A DNA stretch of 64,000 nt, from assembly GCA_900537185.1 (NCBI GenBank), contig LS999827.1, forward strand, positions 501,001 to 565,000. The letters run 5' to 3'. The position numbers and the translations under genes were made by a program. Of the stretch, positions 61,943 through 64,000 are shown piece by piece (the stretch's first letter is position 1; each line of letters begins with the position of its first letter). The notes under the pieces are model-generated. The model worked only from the letters and a program-made list of their open reading frames with translations. It did not search any database and was not told where the DNA came from. This stretch comes from Cytophagales bacterium Alg240-R148. GTDB taxonomy: Bacteria; Bacteroidota; Bacteroidia; Cytophagales; Cyclobacteriaceae.

Positions 61943-62935
61943 TTAAAATATATTGAGCTTGAGCGCTTCTTTTTTTAATACTTCTTTATCTATTGGCACT
62001 ACGCCTACATGTTCGCAAACCAGCCCTCCACCCAAATTGGATAATTCCGCAACAATTTGTAGTGGCATACCCATGGCCACACACAGTCCGGCAATACTAA
62101 TGACGGTATCGCCCGCTCCTGAAACATCTGCTATTTCCCTTAAATGGGCCTTTACCGCATAACTGTTGGCAGTATCTTTTATTACCACACCATATTCACT
62201 CAAAGTGATCAAGGCCGCACCACATTGGAGGCGTTCAATCAATTGGTTGGTGGCTTGTCCTAATTCCTTTTGATTTTCAACATTAAAATCAATTTTAAGC
62301 CCTTCCTTCAATTCCTTCAAGTTGGGCTTGAAAAGGGTGACGCCATGGTAATTTAGAAAATTTCTTTTTTTAGGATCTACTACGGTAGGAATGCTATTTT
62401 TCTTGGCTAAATCAACGGTCTTCTTAATTATAGCTGGTGTTATTGCACCTTTGTCATAGTCTTCGAATATTATTCCGTCACAACTGGGTAAAAGGGCCTC
62501 TATCTTATTGAGCAGAGCAGCTTCTTCCAAATCGGATGCTGCCGCATCGGTTTCTTCATCCACCCGAACAATGTGCTGTTGCGATGCGATAATTCTAGTT
62601 TTAACTGTTGTGGGGCGCTCTGTACTAACAACGATACCACTCGTGTCAATACCTCTTTCCGTCGTTCTTTTGATGAATTTTTCACCGTTGCTGTCCCCAC
62701 CTACCAGGGCACACATAATGGGTTGGGCACCCAATGCTAAAATGTTCAGCGCTACATTGGCCGCTCCTCCCAAGCGAAAATCTTTCTCCTTCGCTCGGAT
62801 GACTGGAACAGGGGCTTCTGGAGAGATCCGGTCGACGCTTCCCCATATGTAAGCGTCCACCATAACATCTCCTATAATTAATATTCTTTTTTGATTGAAG
62901 CCTTCAAACAAAGCTTCAACAGAAGAAACATTCAT
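61943..62935 (-). CDS. rfaE1: D-glycero-beta-D-manno-heptose-7-phosphate kinase
   Basis: A 330-residue ribokinase-family enzyme corresponding to the kinase half of HldE/RfaE, which phosphorylates heptose-7-phosphate for lipopolysaccharide core synthesis. The N-terminal GDVMVDAYIWGSVDRISPEAPVPV and GGAANVALNILALG are diagnostic, and ADVSGAGDTVIS holds the catalytic aspartate. The cytidylyltransferase domain found in the fused enzyme is absent and must be a separate gene. It is in the order aminotransferase - kinase - aquaporin with 10-base gaps. Confidence 0.9.
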   Translation of the reverse strand: MNVSSVEALFEGFNQKRILIIGDVMVDAYIWGSVDRISPEAPVPVIRAKEKDFRLGGAANVALNILALGAQPIMCALVGGDSNGEKFIKRTTERGIDTSGIVVSTERPTTVKTRIIASQQHIVRVDEETDAAASDLEEAALLNKIEALLPSCDGIIFEDYDKGAITPAIIKKTVDLAKKNSIPTVVDPKKRNFLNYHGVTLFKPNLKELKEGLKIDFNVENQKELGQATNQLIERLQCGAALITLSEYGVVIKDTANSYAVKAHLREIADVSGAGDTVISIAGLCVAMGMPLQIVAELSNLGGGLVCEHVGVVPIDKEVLKKEALKLNIF

Positions 62936-62945
62936 ATTTTTTTAA

Positions 62946-64000
62946 TTACTTCAGCAATGCAAGTGTCGCTTTGATTCTAGACAGTGCTTCTTTCAAGTCC
63001 TCTTCGGATGCTGCATACGACAAACGAATGCAACTAGGGTCTCCAAAAGCTTCTCCAGTAACAACAGAGACGTTTGCTTTTTCTAATAAGTACAAACTTA
63101 ACTCACTTGCGTTATTAATGGTAGTACTTCCATCAGATTTTCCAAAATAATTACTTACATCAGGGAAAAAATAAAAAGCACCTTGGGGTTCGTTTACTTT
63201 TATACCAGGGATATCTCGCAACAAACTTAGCACCAAAGCCCTTCTGTTGAAATAAGCCTTGCTCATTTCTTTGGTTGGTTCTAACGGTGAAGTAAGTGCT
63301 GTCAATGCTGCCCGTTGCCCAATAGAACAATTGGCAGAAGTTAATTGTCCTTGCATTTTGGTACAAGCTTTGGCAATCCAAAGCGGGGCGCCGATGTAAC
63401 CTACTCTCCACCCTGTCATAGCAAAACCTTTCGCCATTCCGTTAACGGTAATGGTTCTTTCTTCCATCCCTTTTATGGAACCTATAGAAAAATGTGCCCC
63501 AGTATAGTTAATGTGTTCGTAAATCTCATCTGAGATTACGTAAAGGTCTTTGTGTTTCAATACCACTTCTGCTATTTTCTCCAATTCGTCCTTGGTAAAA
63601 ACAGAACCTGTTGGGTTACAAGGAGAAGAGTAAATAATGGCCTTAGTTTTTGGTGTTATTGCTGCTTCTAATTGTTCTGCAGTAACTTTAAAATCGTGTT
63701 CAATTCCTCCTTTGATTAAAACAGGTGTTCCTTCTGCCAACTGAATGAGCGCAGTATAACTAACCCAGAATGGGGAAAAAACAACCACCTCATCACCAGG
63801 ATTTACCAAAGAATACATCACATTGGCAATAGATTGTTTGGCTCCATTCGATACTACAATTTGGGTAGGAGCGTAATCTAAGTTATTCTCATTTTTGAAT
63901 TTATGGGAAATAGCCTCTCTTAAATCTGCATAACCAGGTACAGGAGGATAGGCAAAATATTTACCTTCTTCTATGGCTTTAATAGCACCATCTTGTATGT
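62946..64000 (-). CDS. Class I PLP-dependent aminotransferase, 5' end beyond the window
   Basis: The visible 351 codons are the main part of an aspartate/aromatic-type aminotransferase; the N-terminal part, perhaps 40-50 residues, lies beyond base 64000. Seen are YPPVPGYADLREAI, the cofactor-binding YSSPCNPTGSVF, SDEIYEHINY and the PLP-lysine segment NGMAKGFAMTGWRVGY. Interruption at the window edge is not a truncation. It is the first visible gene of the aminotransferase-rfaE1-aquaporin operon. Substrate is probably aspartate and 2-oxoglutarate, but related enzymes accept other amino acids. Confidence 0.93.
   Translation of the reverse strand, partial: IQDGAIKAIEEGKYFAYPPVPGYADLREAISHKFKNENNLDYAPTQIVVSNGAKQSIANVMYSLVNPGDEVVVFSPFWVSYTALIQLAEGTPVLIKGGIEHDFKVTAEQLEAAITPKTKAIIYSSPCNPTGSVFTKDELEKIAEVVLKHKDLYVISDEIYEHINYTGAHFSIGSIKGMEERTITVNGMAKGFAMTGWRVGYIGAPLWIAKACTKMQGQLTSANCSIGQRAALTALTSPLEPTKEMSKAYFNRRALVLSLLRDIPGIKVNEPQGAFYFFPDVSNYFGKSDGSTTINNASELSLYLLEKANVSVVTGEAFGDPSCIRLSYAASEEDLKEALSRIKATLALLK

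Overview
The window looks like chromosomal DNA of a member of the Bacteroidota, most likely the order Cytophagales. Base composition is AT-rich (about 40% G+C by eye). Promoters match the Bacteroidota sigma consensus (TTG, about 19-20 bases, TAnnTTTG) and Shine-Dalgarno sequences are not evident. Supporting gene traits are a TonB-dependent receptor with an N-terminal carboxypeptidase-regulatory-like domain, LytS/LytTR signalling pairs, an AccD without a zinc finger, a long (about 390-residue) PurM, an atpD-atpC pair apart from the other ATP synthase genes, and a minimal epsilon subunit. No rRNA, tRNA, insertion sequence, prophage or CRISPR array was seen, and no stretch above 300 bases lacks a gene.

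Layout. 1-3.3 kb: a TerB-like protein, a LytTR regulator/sensor kinase pair and an orphan family 3 solute-binding protein. 3.4-9.5 kb: one minus-strand operon (sugar-nucleotide-like epimerase, LOG protein, lytic transglycosylase, HAD phosphatase, uvrA). 9.7-14.6 kb: a secreted coiled-coil protein, then a TonB-dependent receptor with a beta-helix-like lipoprotein. 14.8-18 kb: orphan MoxR ATPase, fructosamine-type kinase, purM. 18.1-23.8 kb: sucA-sucB-lpd, all three components of the 2-oxoglutarate dehydrogenase complex in one operon. 24-29.4 kb: rpsP-rimM-trmD, rplS, accD, a radical SAM protein, a pseudouridine synthase and a small membrane protein.

29.5-35.3 kb is the least ordinary part. A dicarboxylate-symporter-like membrane domain is fused to a periplasmic solute-binding domain. 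Two tandem 542-residue paralogues follow, built from TPR repeats, one membrane helix and a histidine-kinase DHp domain with no ATP-binding domain. 35.3-43.7 kb: a TetR/flavin monooxygenase divergent pair with repeated operator-like sites, PlsC-type acyltransferase, amino-acid permease, and a FtsX-type permease with a second LytTR/LytS pair. 43.8-50.3 kb: atpD-atpC, an orphan sensor kinase, an ABC-2 exporter and a secreted toast-rack protein.

50.4-64 kb is housekeeping: grpE-dnaJ, hpt-adk-obgE, an M42-type peptidase, upp, a Ca2+/cation antiporter, a serine dehydratase alpha subunit, a TauE/SafE permease, hemE, a cytidylate-kinase-like protein, an aquaporin, a heptose-7-phosphate kinase and an aminotransferase cut by the window edge. 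Three neighbouring genes here (sdaA, tauE-like, hemE) have a perfect -7 box 3-4 bases before the ATG and are predicted to be leaderless. Several start codons were moved downstream because the longest frame began at a TTG inside a -7 box.
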